From positions 421,206 to 485,205 of the forward strand of contig NZ_HE997626.1 of NCBI RefSeq assembly GCF_000312385.1: a DNA stretch of 64,000 nucleotides, in the 5' to 3' direction. Positions 7,262-14,544 of this stretch are shown piece after piece. The notes under the pieces are model-generated. The model did no database searches. It was not told the DNA's origin and saw only the letters and a list, made by a program, of their open reading frames with translations. The number at the start of each line of letters is the position of its first letter. Position 1 is the stretch's first letter. The stretch is from Tsukamurella sp. 1534 (GTDB lineage Bacteria; Actinomycetota; Actinomycetes; Mycobacteriales; Mycobacteriaceae). A program made the position numbers and the translations under genes.

Positions 7262-8287
7262 ATGGCTCAGACCGCCGCACAGCAGGCCGTCGGCGTGCTC
7301 GTCTCTGCCGTCGAGGCCCGTGGGGGCAAGGCAGAGGTCGAGACGAAGGGCAGCACCACCCTCGTCACCGTGACCGCCAACGGCAAGACCACCGTCCTGC
7401 GCGTCAAGGCCACGACGGGTGATTCGTGGCAGGCCCGCAAGTCCGAGGGCACCGCGAAGGCCCCCGTCACGGCGTGGGCGCTCGTCGACCTGTCCGACGG
7501 TGCGCCGATCGCGCTGGTCTCGGCCGAGGATTACGCCGCGCACGTGACCAAGCTCGCCGCCGCCTGGGAGGGCAAGAACCCCGGCAAGACCCTCACCGCG
7601 AACACGAACCTCACCGTCACGGCCGACGCCGTGGCCGAGTGGGAGGACGCGTGGGCGCTGCTCGGGCTCGACGGTGCCGGCACGTCCGGCCCGGCGGCGA
7701 AGGCCGCGGAGAAGCCGGCCGCCAAGCCCGCGGAGAAGAAACCCGCGGCGGCCGCGAAGGCGCCCGCCAAGAAGTCTCCGGCGAAGAAGGCCCCCGCCAA
7801 GTCGGCCGCCACCAAGGCGCCGGCGAAGAAGGCCCCCGCCAAGACCGCCGCGAAGTCCGAGGCGAAGCCGGCGGCGAAGAGCACGACCGCGAAGCCGGCC
7901 ACGAAGGCCGCGCCCGCGAAGAAGGCCGCCGCCAAGAAGCCCGTGAAGGCGTCGGAGGCCAAGATCACCCCGATCGCCGCCCAGCGCGACGCCGCGGACC
8001 AGGGCAAGGCCCCCGCGACCATCGGCAACGGTTCGGCGAAGCCGGCCAAGGACGCCCCGAAGGCGAAGCCCGGCTCCGGCGCGAAGGCCGACACCAAGGC
8101 CAAGGACGCCAAGGCCCCGGCCAAGGATGCGAAGGCCGCGTCCTCGCAGGCGGCCGCCAAGGCCAAGGACGCCAAGGACGCCGCGAAGTCCGCGGGGACC
8201 AACGGCCAGTCGAAGAAGAGCAAGAGCGAGCCCACGGGACTCGCCGCGGTCCTCAAGCGCGTCCCGGTGGTCGGCCGCCTCATCTGA
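7262..8287 (+). CDS. Histone-H1-like Lys/Ala/Pro-rich protein with unknown N-terminal domain
   Basis: This 341-residue protein is in two parts. Residues 1 to about 135 are a folded-looking, mixed-composition domain with no family I recognise (it contains VEARGGKAEVETKG, a run of V/T strands, and WALVDLSDGAPIALV). From about 138 to 325 the chain is almost only A, K, P and S/T in PAKKAPAK-like repeats, as in histone H1 or the tails of mycobacterial HupB; the last 20 residues (LAAVLKRVPVVGRLI) turn hydrophobic and amphipathic. The tail predicts nucleic-acid or polyanion binding; the end could touch membrane. It is not HupB, because the HU fold is absent. The ATG at 7262 follows AGGAGA at good spacing. 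The gene is flanked by an inverted repeat and an unrelated DUF1707 gene. Confidence 0.7.
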   Translation: MAQTAAQQAVGVLVSAVEARGGKAEVETKGSTTLVTVTANGKTTVLRVKATTGDSWQARKSEGTAKAPVTAWALVDLSDGAPIALVSAEDYAAHVTKLAAAWEGKNPGKTLTANTNLTVTADAVAEWEDAWALLGLDGAGTSGPAAKAAEKPAAKPAEKKPAAAAKAPAKKSPAKKAPAKSAATKAPAKKAPAKTAAKSEAKPAAKSTTAKPATKAAPAKKAAAKKPVKASEAKITPIAAQRDAADQGKAPATIGNGSAKPAKDAPKAKPGSGAKADTKAKDAKAPAKDAKAASSQAAAKAKDAKDAAKSAGTNGQSKKSKSEPTGLAAVLKRVPVVGRLI

Positions 8288-8332
8288 GCGGACTCCCTCT
8301 CCGAGGGGCCGCCCTCGCGTGGGCGATTCGCC

Positions 8333-8338
8333 TAGAGT
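8333..8338 (+). promoter_or_regulatory. Candidate -10 box for a leaderless DUF1707 transcript
   Basis: TAGAGT ends 6 nt before the ATG at 8345, and no Shine-Dalgarno sequence precedes the ATG. This spacing is typical of leaderless actinobacterial genes. Confidence 0.5.
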
Positions 8339-8344
8339 GAGGGC

Positions 8345-8938
8345 ATGCCCGACGAGTTGGAGCCCCGCCGCCGCGACGTCCTCCGGGCGTCCGACGGTGA
8401 CCGGAACACCGTGGTGGAGATGCTGTCCCAGGCCCTTGGTCTCGGACAGCTCTCCCTCGACGAGTACGAAGATCGATCCCGGCAGGCGGTCGAGGCGCGA
8501 ACCTTCGCGGACCTCGACCGCCTCGTCGTCGATCTGCCCGCCGTCGCGGACGCGCCGGCCCCGGCGTACCGCGCACCGTCGGTCCCGCCGGCCGGGCTGC
8601 CCCGGGTGAGCGAGACCAAGTGGGCCGTGATGTCCGAGACCAAGGTCCGGGGCCCGGTCGCGGTGGGCGCCGAGCACACGGCGATCGCGTTCTGGGGCGG
8701 TGTCACGCTGGACCTGCGGGAGGCCACGTTCCTCGTCCGCGATGTCACGCTCAACGCCTACGCGGTGATGGGCGGCATCAAGATCATCGCGCCGCCCGGC
8801 GCCCTGGTGCACGTGGAGGGCGTGGGCGTGATGGGCGCGTTCGAGCACAAGAACCCGCAGCTCGGCAGTCCCGACGGTCCGCGGATCACGGTGAAGGGCT
8901 TCGCCTTCTGGGGCGGGGTCGAGGTGCGCCAGCAGTAG
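8345..8938 (+). CDS. DUF1707 domain protein with LiaF-like C-terminus
   Basis: The 197-residue protein starts with a DUF1707 domain (about 8-62: RASDGDRNTVVEMLSQALGLGQLSLDEYEDR followed by RTFADLDRLVVDLP), then has a linker and a beta-rich domain from about 95 (FWGGVTLDLREA, VMGGIKIIAPPG, GVGVMGAFEH, FWGGVEV) that repeats the glycine-turn pattern of LiaF/cell-wall-response proteins. It resembles Rv0966c. DUF1707 proteins are common in actinobacteria and often associate with membrane or envelope stress; no enzymatic motif is present. It converges on the vWA gene, with 15 nt between stop codons. Confidence 0.8.
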   Translation: MPDELEPRRRDVLRASDGDRNTVVEMLSQALGLGQLSLDEYEDRSRQAVEARTFADLDRLVVDLPAVADAPAPAYRAPSVPPAGLPRVSETKWAVMSETKVRGPVAVGAEHTAIAFWGGVTLDLREATFLVRDVTLNAYAVMGGIKIIAPPGALVHVEGVGVMGAFEHKNPQLGSPDGPRITVKGFAFWGGVEVRQQ

Positions 8939-8953
8939 ACGCGGCGCCGGGCG

Positions 8954-10945
8954 TCAGCCGCGCGTGCGCCTGCTGCGCAGGTAGTCGCTGACCACGGCGG
9001 CGCCCAGCCCGTCGAGATCGGGCGACACCAGCCGCCCGCCCGCGCGCCGCACCAGCGCGTCGAGGAACCGGGTGAGGCCCGGGTCGTCGCCCAGCTGGAA
9101 CACGGTGATCTGCGCGCCGGCCGCCGCGGCCGCGTCCATCCCGCGCACGGTGAGCGCGAGGGTCCGCGGATGCGGCGGGTAGTCGAAGAACGGCTCGCCG
9201 TTGCGCTCCAGGTGCGCCGTGGGCTCGCCGTCCGTGACCACCAGGAGAACGGGCTGCGCGGTCGGGTGCGCACGGAAGTGCTGCTGCGCCAACATGAGCG
9301 CATGATGCAGGTTGGTGCCCTGCTCGTACACCCCGTCCAGCCCGGTCAGCTCTCCCACGGTGAGCGTGCGCGCGTGCCGGCCGAATCCGATGAGCGCCAG
9401 CTTGTCCCCGCGGAACCGCGTGGAGATCAGTTGGTGCAGCGCGAGAGCGGTGCGCTTCATGGGCAGCCAGCGGCCCTCCATCACCATGGAGAAGCTGGTG
9501 TCCACGAGCAGCGCGACAGCGGCGTGGCTGCGCGCCTCGGTCTCGGTCACCTCGATGTCCCCGGCGTCCAGGACGACCGGCCCGGTGCGTCCCTCCCCCG
9601 CTTGGCGGAGAACACCGTTGAGTACGGTGCGGGTGGTGTCCCACGGCTCCGTGTCGCCGAAGCGCCACTCCCGGCTGGCGCCGGTGGCCTCGCCCGTCGC
9701 GCCGGCCCGGGCGGTGTTGCGTTCGCCGCCGCGGGAGGTCAGGCGGTGCGCCACGTCCCGCAGGATGGACTGGCCGAGCTGCCGGATCGCCTTGGGCGAC
9801 AACCGGAGCGCGCCGTCCGGGTCGCGGGCGAAGTACCCCTGGTCCTTGAGCGCCTTCTCCAGTTCGGCGAGGGTCCGGGCGTCGGCCACCGCCTCGTCGC
9901 CGAGCTGCCGCTGCAGCGCATCCAGGTCGATGTCGTCGAGCGCCGCGCCCGCGTGCTGCTGGCTGAGCTGTTCGGCGAGGGATTCCAGGTCGGCGATGTC
10001 CTGCATCGCCTGGGTGGCGTCGCCGAGCCCCATGCCCTCGTCGCCCTCGAATTCCTGGCTGCCGGACCAGTCCTCGCCGGGCCGGGCCTGCTGCAGCTTG
10101 CCGGTGAGGTCGCCCAGGGCCTGCGACAGCTGCGGCGATCCGAACGCGGCCCGGGAGAGTTCCTCCAGCTCGGCCCGCTGCTCCGGGGTGAGGCTGTTGT
10201 ACAGCCGCTGCGCGGCGGCGCTGCGGCGGGCGAGCGCGTCGATCAGCTCGTCGATGTTCCGCGGATTCTCCGGGAAGTACTGGCCGTGTTCGGCCATGAA
10301 CTCCTCGAAGTCGTCCTGCGTGGCCTCGCCCGCGTTGTGCTTGTCCAGCAACGCGTTCAGGTCGTCGAGCATCTTCTGGATCGCGGCGCGATCCTCGTCG
10401 GTCGCGTTCTCCAGCGCCTGCTTGATGCCGGAGAACTGCTGGTCCAACAGTTCCCGGCCGAGGAGGTCGCGGATCTGCTCGTACTTCTGCGCCGCCTCGG
10501 GCGAACGCCACGGGTAGTCCGCGAGCTCGCGGACGGCCTGCGCGGGCGACGGCGGCAGGTCGGCGATCTGCATCTCCTGGAACCGGGCGTCGTCGTCGAG
10601 CGCCCGCGCCAGCTCCTTGCGCTCCGCGAGCACGGCATCGTCGAGCAGCTGCCGCACGTCCTCGAAGGTCTTGCCGAGGTTGTTGCGCTGCAACAGTTCC
10701 TGTCGGCGGCGGTTGGCCAGCTCGGCGAGCTTGTCCAGGCCGCGGCGGTTCTCGCCGCCGCGCCGGAGGTACTCCTGCAGGGCCCGGCGCGGCGACATCC
10801 CCGCCATGACGTCCTGCCCGATCTCGTCCAGCGCGTCGCGCAGGTCCACCGGCGGGGCCAGCGGATCCGGCCCACCGGTGTACCGCCGGTACCGCGCGAG
10901 GTGCCGGTTGCGGCGGCCCGCGTGGTCGCCGGACCTCCTAGCCAT
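8954..10945 (-). CDS. vWA (MIDAS) domain protein, Rv0959-like
   Basis: The 663-residue protein has a long charged, helical N-terminal region (about 30-400, rich in E, D, Q and A) and a C-terminal von Willebrand A domain from about 460 with the MIDAS residues DTSFS (LLVDTSFSMVMEGRW) and a second metal-site loop VTDGEPTAH. It resembles Rv0959. Such proteins pair with MoxR-type AAA+ ATPases, and the ATPase gene lies directly upstream with an 8-nt overlap. The pair is likely to act as a chaperone or metal-insertion machine similar to the magnesium-chelatase I/D subunits; the client is unknown. Its ATG lies inside the overlap ATGGCTAG. Confidence 0.85.
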   Translation of the reverse strand: MARRSGDHAGRRNRHLARYRRYTGGPDPLAPPVDLRDALDEIGQDVMAGMSPRRALQEYLRRGGENRRGLDKLAELANRRRQELLQRNNLGKTFEDVRQLLDDAVLAERKELARALDDDARFQEMQIADLPPSPAQAVRELADYPWRSPEAAQKYEQIRDLLGRELLDQQFSGIKQALENATDEDRAAIQKMLDDLNALLDKHNAGEATQDDFEEFMAEHGQYFPENPRNIDELIDALARRSAAAQRLYNSLTPEQRAELEELSRAAFGSPQLSQALGDLTGKLQQARPGEDWSGSQEFEGDEGMGLGDATQAMQDIADLESLAEQLSQQHAGAALDDIDLDALQRQLGDEAVADARTLAELEKALKDQGYFARDPDGALRLSPKAIRQLGQSILRDVAHRLTSRGGERNTARAGATGEATGASREWRFGDTEPWDTTRTVLNGVLRQAGEGRTGPVVLDAGDIEVTETEARSHAAVALLVDTSFSMVMEGRWLPMKRTALALHQLISTRFRGDKLALIGFGRHARTLTVGELTGLDGVYEQGTNLHHALMLAQQHFRAHPTAQPVLLVVTDGEPTAHLERNGEPFFDYPPHPRTLALTVRGMDAAAAAGAQITVFQLGDDPGLTRFLDALVRRAGGRLVSPDLDGLGAAVVSDYLRSRRTRG

Positions 10946-12350
10946 AGACGGTCTGCCCCTCGTCGTCGGCCTCCTTGCCGATGCGGCGCGCGAGATACAG
11001 TCCCTCCAGGGCGAATTCGGCGGCGGCGGCGCGCTCGCCCGGGGACTCGGCCTCGAGCCGACGGTAGACCTCGGCGAGCACGGGCACCTCGGGCAGGTCC
11101 TCCAGCAGCTCCGCGGCGGTCACGTCGTCGCCGGTCACGACGGGGCCGCCCGCCTCGATGGCCTCGACCAGCGGCCCCAGGTCCACGCCCAGCAGGTATT
11201 CGGAGATGGTCTCGGCGGTGGCGCGGCGCAGCAGGTGCACGAGCGTCGCCAGCTCGCGGCCCTCCTCCCCGGCCTCGAACTCCACCTTGCCGCGCAGCAC
11301 GTCGGGCACCGTCGTCAGGTCCACGACGCGGGCCACGGGCAGCTCCTCGCCCCCGACGGCCGCGCGGTGCAGCGCACCCGCGGCCACCGTCTCCTGCGCG
11401 GCGATCGCGAACCGCGCCGAGACGCCGGAACGCTGGTCCACGGCGGAGGATTCGCGCAGCGCGCGGGTGAACCGGGCCAGCACCTCGGTGAGGTACTGCG
11501 GCACCGACGCCACCACGTCGGCCTCCTGCTCGATCACGGCCACCTCGTCCTCGAGGTCCAGCGGGTAGTGCGTGCGGATCTCGGCGCCGAAGCGGTCCTT
11601 GAGCGGGGTGATGATGCGGCCGCGGTTGGTGTAGTCCTCGGGGTTGGCGGAGGCCAGCAGCAGCACGTCCAGCGGGAGTCGCAGCGTGTAGCCGCGCACC
11701 TGGATGTCGCGCTCCTCCATCACGTTGAGCATGGCCACCTGGATGCGCTCGGCGAGGTCGGGCAGCTCGTTGACGGCCACGATGCCGCGGTGCGCGCGCG
11801 GGATGAGGCCGTAGTGGATGGTCTCCGGGTCGCCCAGGCTGCGGCCCTGCGCCACCTTGACCGGGTCCACGTCGCCCACCAGGTCGCCGACCGAGGTGTC
11901 CGGCGTGGCCAGCTTCTCCGAGTAGCGCTCGTCGCGGTGCTTCCAGGCGACGGGCAGCTCGTCGCCCAGCTCCCGGGCGCGGCGGATCGAGGCGGGGGTG
12001 ATCGGGTGGTACGGGTGCTCGCCGAGCTCGGCACCGTCGATCACGGGGGTCCACTCGTCGAGCAGGCCGACGATGGTGCGGATCAGCCGGGTCTTGCCCT
12101 GGCCGCGCTCACCGAGCAGCACCACGTCGTGACCGGCCAGGAGAGCGCGCTCGAGCTGCGGGATGACGGTGTCGTCGAAGCCCTGGATGCCGTCCCACGG
12201 GTCGGTGTCGGCACGCAGCGCCGCGAGCAGGTTGTTGCGGAGCTCGTCCTTGATCCCTCGGTAGACGTGGCCGGAGGCCCGGAGTCCGCCGAGCGTAGCG
12301 GGGAGATCAGTGGGGAGATCGGAACGTACATCAGCGCGTGCGGAAGTCAC
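10938..12350 (-). CDS. MoxR/Mg-chelatase-type AAA+ ATPase, Rv0958-like
   Basis: This ATPase of about 470 residues has a clear Walker A (LLGERGQGKTRL, G80-T87 from the start used here). Its Walker B region reads IVAVNELPDL, with N in place of the usual D before E. The sensor-1 type LLLASANPEDYTNRGRIITPLKDRF is well conserved and matches the chelatase/MoxR group. It belongs with the vWA protein encoded immediately downstream (8-nt overlap). The start is GTG, either at 12350 (MTSARADVRS) or at 12359, 9 nt further out; I used 12350. A substrate cannot be inferred. Confidence 0.85.
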   Translation of the reverse strand: MTSARADVRSDLPTDLPATLGGLRASGHVYRGIKDELRNNLLAALRADTDPWDGIQGFDDTVIPQLERALLAGHDVVLLGERGQGKTRLIRTIVGLLDEWTPVIDGAELGEHPYHPITPASIRRARELGDELPVAWKHRDERYSEKLATPDTSVGDLVGDVDPVKVAQGRSLGDPETIHYGLIPRAHRGIVAVNELPDLAERIQVAMLNVMEERDIQVRGYTLRLPLDVLLLASANPEDYTNRGRIITPLKDRFGAEIRTHYPLDLEDEVAVIEQEADVVASVPQYLTEVLARFTRALRESSAVDQRSGVSARFAIAAQETVAAGALHRAAVGGEELPVARVVDLTTVPDVLRGKVEFEAGEEGRELATLVHLLRRATAETISEYLLGVDLGPLVEAIEAGGPVVTGDDVTAAELLEDLPEVPVLAEVYRRLEAESPGERAAAAEFALEGLYLARRIGKEADDEGQTVYG

Positions 12351-12414
12351 GCCGTCCACGCTACGCCGATTCGCCGGGGGCGCCCTACCGACTACGCCCG
12401 CAGCGAAATCCGGG

Positions 12415-12469
12415 CCCGGCCGGGAATACGGCCCGGCCCGTTCCGGGTTTCCGACGGTGCCCGGCCGGG
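12415..12469 (-). terminator. GC-rich inverted repeat after the SCO6745-like gene
   Basis: CCCGGCCGGG occurs at about 12415-12424 and again at 12460-12469, directly past the stop codon at 12470 on the minus strand. Each copy is itself palindromic, so several stems can form. This is a plausible factor-independent stop without a T-tract. Confidence 0.4.
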
Positions 12470-13333
12470 CTACTTCTTCCCGGTTCCGGGGATCACGCCC
12501 GCGTCGATCACGGCCTTGGTGAGCGGGCGCACGCGGTCGATGAGTCCCGCGGCGTCGTCGCCGAAGGCAGCGGCGCTGACGGCGTCGGTACCGGCCTCGA
12601 TGTCGAGGTACAGGCTCATGCCCTCGCCGGTGAGGCGGTGCTCCTCGGGCTCGCCCTCGACGAGGCCCCGCGCGGTCATCGAGGCCACGGCCTCGCCCCA
12701 CTGCTCCTCGCTCCAGCCGCGGGTGATCCGGAAGAACCGGCGGCCCATGACCCGGCGGCGGACCGTCGGATCGGGGAGGTCCGCCTCGTGCAGGACGCCG
12801 GCCTCGAGGCCCGTGAGCCCGTGCCGGACGAGCTCGGCGAGGTGGTTGTCGCCGCGCCACTCGCGCAGCACCGACAGGTGGCGCCACAGCGCGAGTGCGG
12901 GGGCGTCCGGGACCGGGGACGACGCCCAGGCCGCGGCGAGGGCGCGGCCGGACAGCGGCAGACCGTCGACCAGGCGGCCGAAGCCCTCGGCGATGCGCTC
13001 GACCTCGGTGGGGTCGATGCCCGCCAGGATCGTGCCGTACTGCTCGGCGAGCATCGCGTAGCGGCGGTCGTCGATCTCGGCGAGGCCCGCGTTCAGCGCC
13101 TGCGACCAGCCGTTCTCGATGACGGTGGGCGAGAAGTTGTAGAAGGCGGCGGTCACCACGGACGCGTGCGCCTCCCCCATCGGCGCCGCGCGGGCACCGA
13201 CGTAGAACGCGTGCTGATCGATCCCGAGGTCGCGCACCGCATCCCGGATGCCCGGGTTGAAGTAGGCGACCACGTGGTACGGCTCGGTGGTCTCGTAGGC
13301 GCGGCGGGCGAGGGCGACGGCGGTGTCGGACAT
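12470..13333 (-). CDS. SCO6745 family protein (SalK-like)
   Basis: The 287-residue protein resembles the actinobacterial SCO6745/SalK family: an N-terminal RRAYETTEPYHVVAYFNPGIRDAVRDLGID, a conserved YVGARAAPMGEAHASVVTAAFYNFSP (about 43-68), then a helical middle and a C-terminal winged-helix-like segment (FFRITRGWSEEQWGEAVASMTARGLVEG). The family's biochemical role is not established; members occur singly or near secondary-metabolite genes. No signal peptide or catalytic triad is visible. The ATG at 13333 is the first start before the conserved N-terminus. Confidence 0.75.
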   Translation of the reverse strand: MSDTAVALARRAYETTEPYHVVAYFNPGIRDAVRDLGIDQHAFYVGARAAPMGEAHASVVTAAFYNFSPTVIENGWSQALNAGLAEIDDRRYAMLAEQYGTILAGIDPTEVERIAEGFGRLVDGLPLSGRALAAAWASSPVPDAPALALWRHLSVLREWRGDNHLAELVRHGLTGLEAGVLHEADLPDPTVRRRVMGRRFFRITRGWSEEQWGEAVASMTARGLVEGEPEEHRLTGEGMSLYLDIEAGTDAVSAAAFGDDAAGLIDRVRPLTKAVIDAGVIPGTGKK

Positions 13334-13375
13334 GCCTTCACAGTGTCAGGGCGCGCGCCGGATGTCGACGGCGGG

Positions 13376-13843
13376 CTACTTGTAGAAGCCCTCGCGCAGG
13401 TTGATGCCGTGCTCGACCCAGGCCTTCATCGCGGCCAGCATGCCGGTCCAGCCCATGCAGTTGCCGAACGCGCTCTTCGCGCCGGCCTCCGTGGCGGCCC
13501 ACGAGGACTCGGTGATGGTGACCAGGGTGCGGGCGTCGTCGTCGACGGGCTCGAACTCGAAGGTCGTGGTGGTGTGACCGTCGGCGGCGGAGGCCTCTGC
13601 CGCGTCCCAGCGGATGACGATCTTCGAGTGCGGCGTCGCCTCGACCACCTGCACGGGGAAGGCGCCGGGGAAGTCGGCGAAGTCCCAGGTGACCTCGGTG
13701 TTCGACTCCAGCCGGCCGCGGGCGCCGCCGGTGGTGAAGTACTTCGAGAGCTGCTCCGGGTCGGCGACGGCCTCGTAGACCTGCGCCGTGGGACGCGCCA
13801 CGTAGCCGGAGACGGTGAAAGTGAGTTCGTTGAGTGCTGACAT
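13376..13843 (-). CDS. SRPBCC/AHSA1-family protein
   Basis: The 155-residue protein fits the Aha1/START-like SRPBCC fold, a single hydrophobic-cavity domain: N-terminal VSGYVARPTAQVYEAVADPEQLSKYFTTG, then WDFADFPGAFPVQVVEATPHSKIVIRWD, strands ending in TLVTITESSW, and a long C-terminal helix containing GWTGMLAAMKAWVEHG. Such proteins bind small hydrophobic ligands. They are often encoded next to an ArsR regulator, as here: the ArsR gene is divergent with a 16-nt gap, and a 26-bp inverted repeat covers both start codons. The ligand is unknown. Confidence 0.85.
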   Translation of the reverse strand: MSALNELTFTVSGYVARPTAQVYEAVADPEQLSKYFTTGGARGRLESNTEVTWDFADFPGAFPVQVVEATPHSKIVIRWDAAEASAADGHTTTTFEFEPVDDDARTLVTITESSWAATEAGAKSAFGNCMGWTGMLAAMKAWVEHGINLREGFYK

Positions 13844-13864
13844 GTGATAAAACTACAACATGTC
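13839..13864. promoter_or_regulatory. Operator candidate spanning both start codons of the SRPBCC/ArsR pair
   Basis: GACATGT (13839-13845) and ACATGTC (13858-13864) are perfect inverted copies with a 12-nt spacer. Each arm contains one of the two divergent ATG codons. Binding of the ArsR protein here would block both genes, including itself. Confidence 0.6.
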
Positions 13865-14306
13865 TAGGAAGGGCCGCAAGGGCGGCGAGGAGACGCCCGC
13901 CGCGGACGACCGTGCGCCGTCGTCCGCGGGTGGAGCGGCGGCGGCGGGCGGCGCGGAACCGGCGGGCGGGACCATGGAAACAGCGGGCGGCGGGGTCGAG
14001 GACGACGCCGACGACGCGGTTTTCAAGGCGCTCGCGAACGCGACCCGTCGACGGATGCTGGACGTGCTCAAGGAGTCGCCGCGCACCACCGGCGACCTCT
14101 GCGCCCACTTCCCCGGACTGGACCGCACCACGGTGCTGCAGCACCTGCGCGTGCTCGAGCGCGCGGAGTTGGTGATCGGCCGCAAGGTGGGCCGCGAGCG
14201 ACACCTCACCCTGGCGCCGGTGCCGATCAAGCGGATCCACGACCGCTGGATCGGCGAGTACGCCCGCGCCGCCGTCTCCCTCCTCGACGACCTCACCCGC
14301 GACTGA
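13860..14306 (+). CDS. ArsR/SmtB-family transcriptional regulator
   Basis: The 148-residue protein has an Ala/Gly/Glu-rich tail of about 50 residues followed by a winged helix (FKALANATRRRMLDVLKESPRTTGDLCAHFPGLDRTTVLQHLRVLERAELVIGRKVGRERHLTL). It belongs to the non-metal ArsR group linked to SRPBCC genes: there is no CxC metal motif. The start at 13860 lies in the operator; a second in-frame ATG at 13974 would remove most of the low-complexity tail and is possible. It likely represses itself and the SRPBCC gene until a ligand or signal releases it. Confidence 0.85.
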   Translation: MSRKGRKGGEETPAADDRAPSSAGGAAAAGGAEPAGGTMETAGGGVEDDADDAVFKALANATRRRMLDVLKESPRTTGDLCAHFPGLDRTTVLQHLRVLERAELVIGRKVGRERHLTLAPVPIKRIHDRWIGEYARAAVSLLDDLTRD

Positions 14307-14316
14307 TCCCGTCTGC

Positions 14317-14342
14317 TCTCCCCTCCGCCACGTTCCCTCCCC
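14317..14342. repeat. Half copy of the 65-bp palindromic element
   Basis: TCTCCCCTCCGCCACGTTCC-CTCCCC repeats the left arm of the full element that begins 49 bp later at 14366. There is no matching right arm, so this is a solo arm or a decayed copy. It begins 10 nt after the ArsR stop codon. Confidence 0.75.
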
Positions 14343-14365
14343 ACCGCAGAGCACACCCCGCCTGC

Positions 14366-14430
14366 TCTCCCCTCCGCCACGTTCCCTCCCCTCGGCGTAG
14401 AACGTGGGAGTGAACGTGGCGGAGGGGAGA
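14366..14430. repeat. 65-bp palindromic element, left of paralogue B
   Basis: The arms TCTCCCCTCCGCCACGTTC-C (from 14366) and G-GAACGTGGCGGAGGGGAGA-like (ending 14430) pair over about 26 bp with one or two mismatches around a short GGCGTAGAAC-type loop. A second copy of identical length lies at 15496-15560, on the other side of the nuclease-like gene. It may double as a terminator for the ArsR gene. Confidence 0.8.
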
Positions 14431-14456
14431 ACGGGTGACGCCGCGGAGCACGTCTC

Positions 14457-14487
14457 CTGTGGATAACCGGGATTCTGTGGATACCCG
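14457..14487 (+). promoter_or_regulatory. Paired CTGTGGAT-type boxes upstream of paralogue B
   Basis: CTGTGGATAACCG (14457-14469) and CTGTGGATACCCG (14475-14487) lie 18 bp apart, the nearer one ending 57 nt before the ATG at 14545. The first contains a perfect DnaA-box core TGTGGATAA. The same duplicated motif lies at nearly the same distance upstream of paralogue A at 1959-2001. Confidence 0.6.
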
Positions 14488-14544
14488 CCGGCAGCCCCCG
14501 CTACAGCGGCGAGCGCCGTCCGCCCCGCGCGGTTCAATCGACGC

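Noticed and set aside
1959-14487. Replication origin suggested by TGTGGATAA-like boxes
   Set aside because: Only two boxes occur in each of two separate places, there is no dnaA or dnaN gene, and no AT-rich unwinding region. The boxes track with paralogous genes instead.
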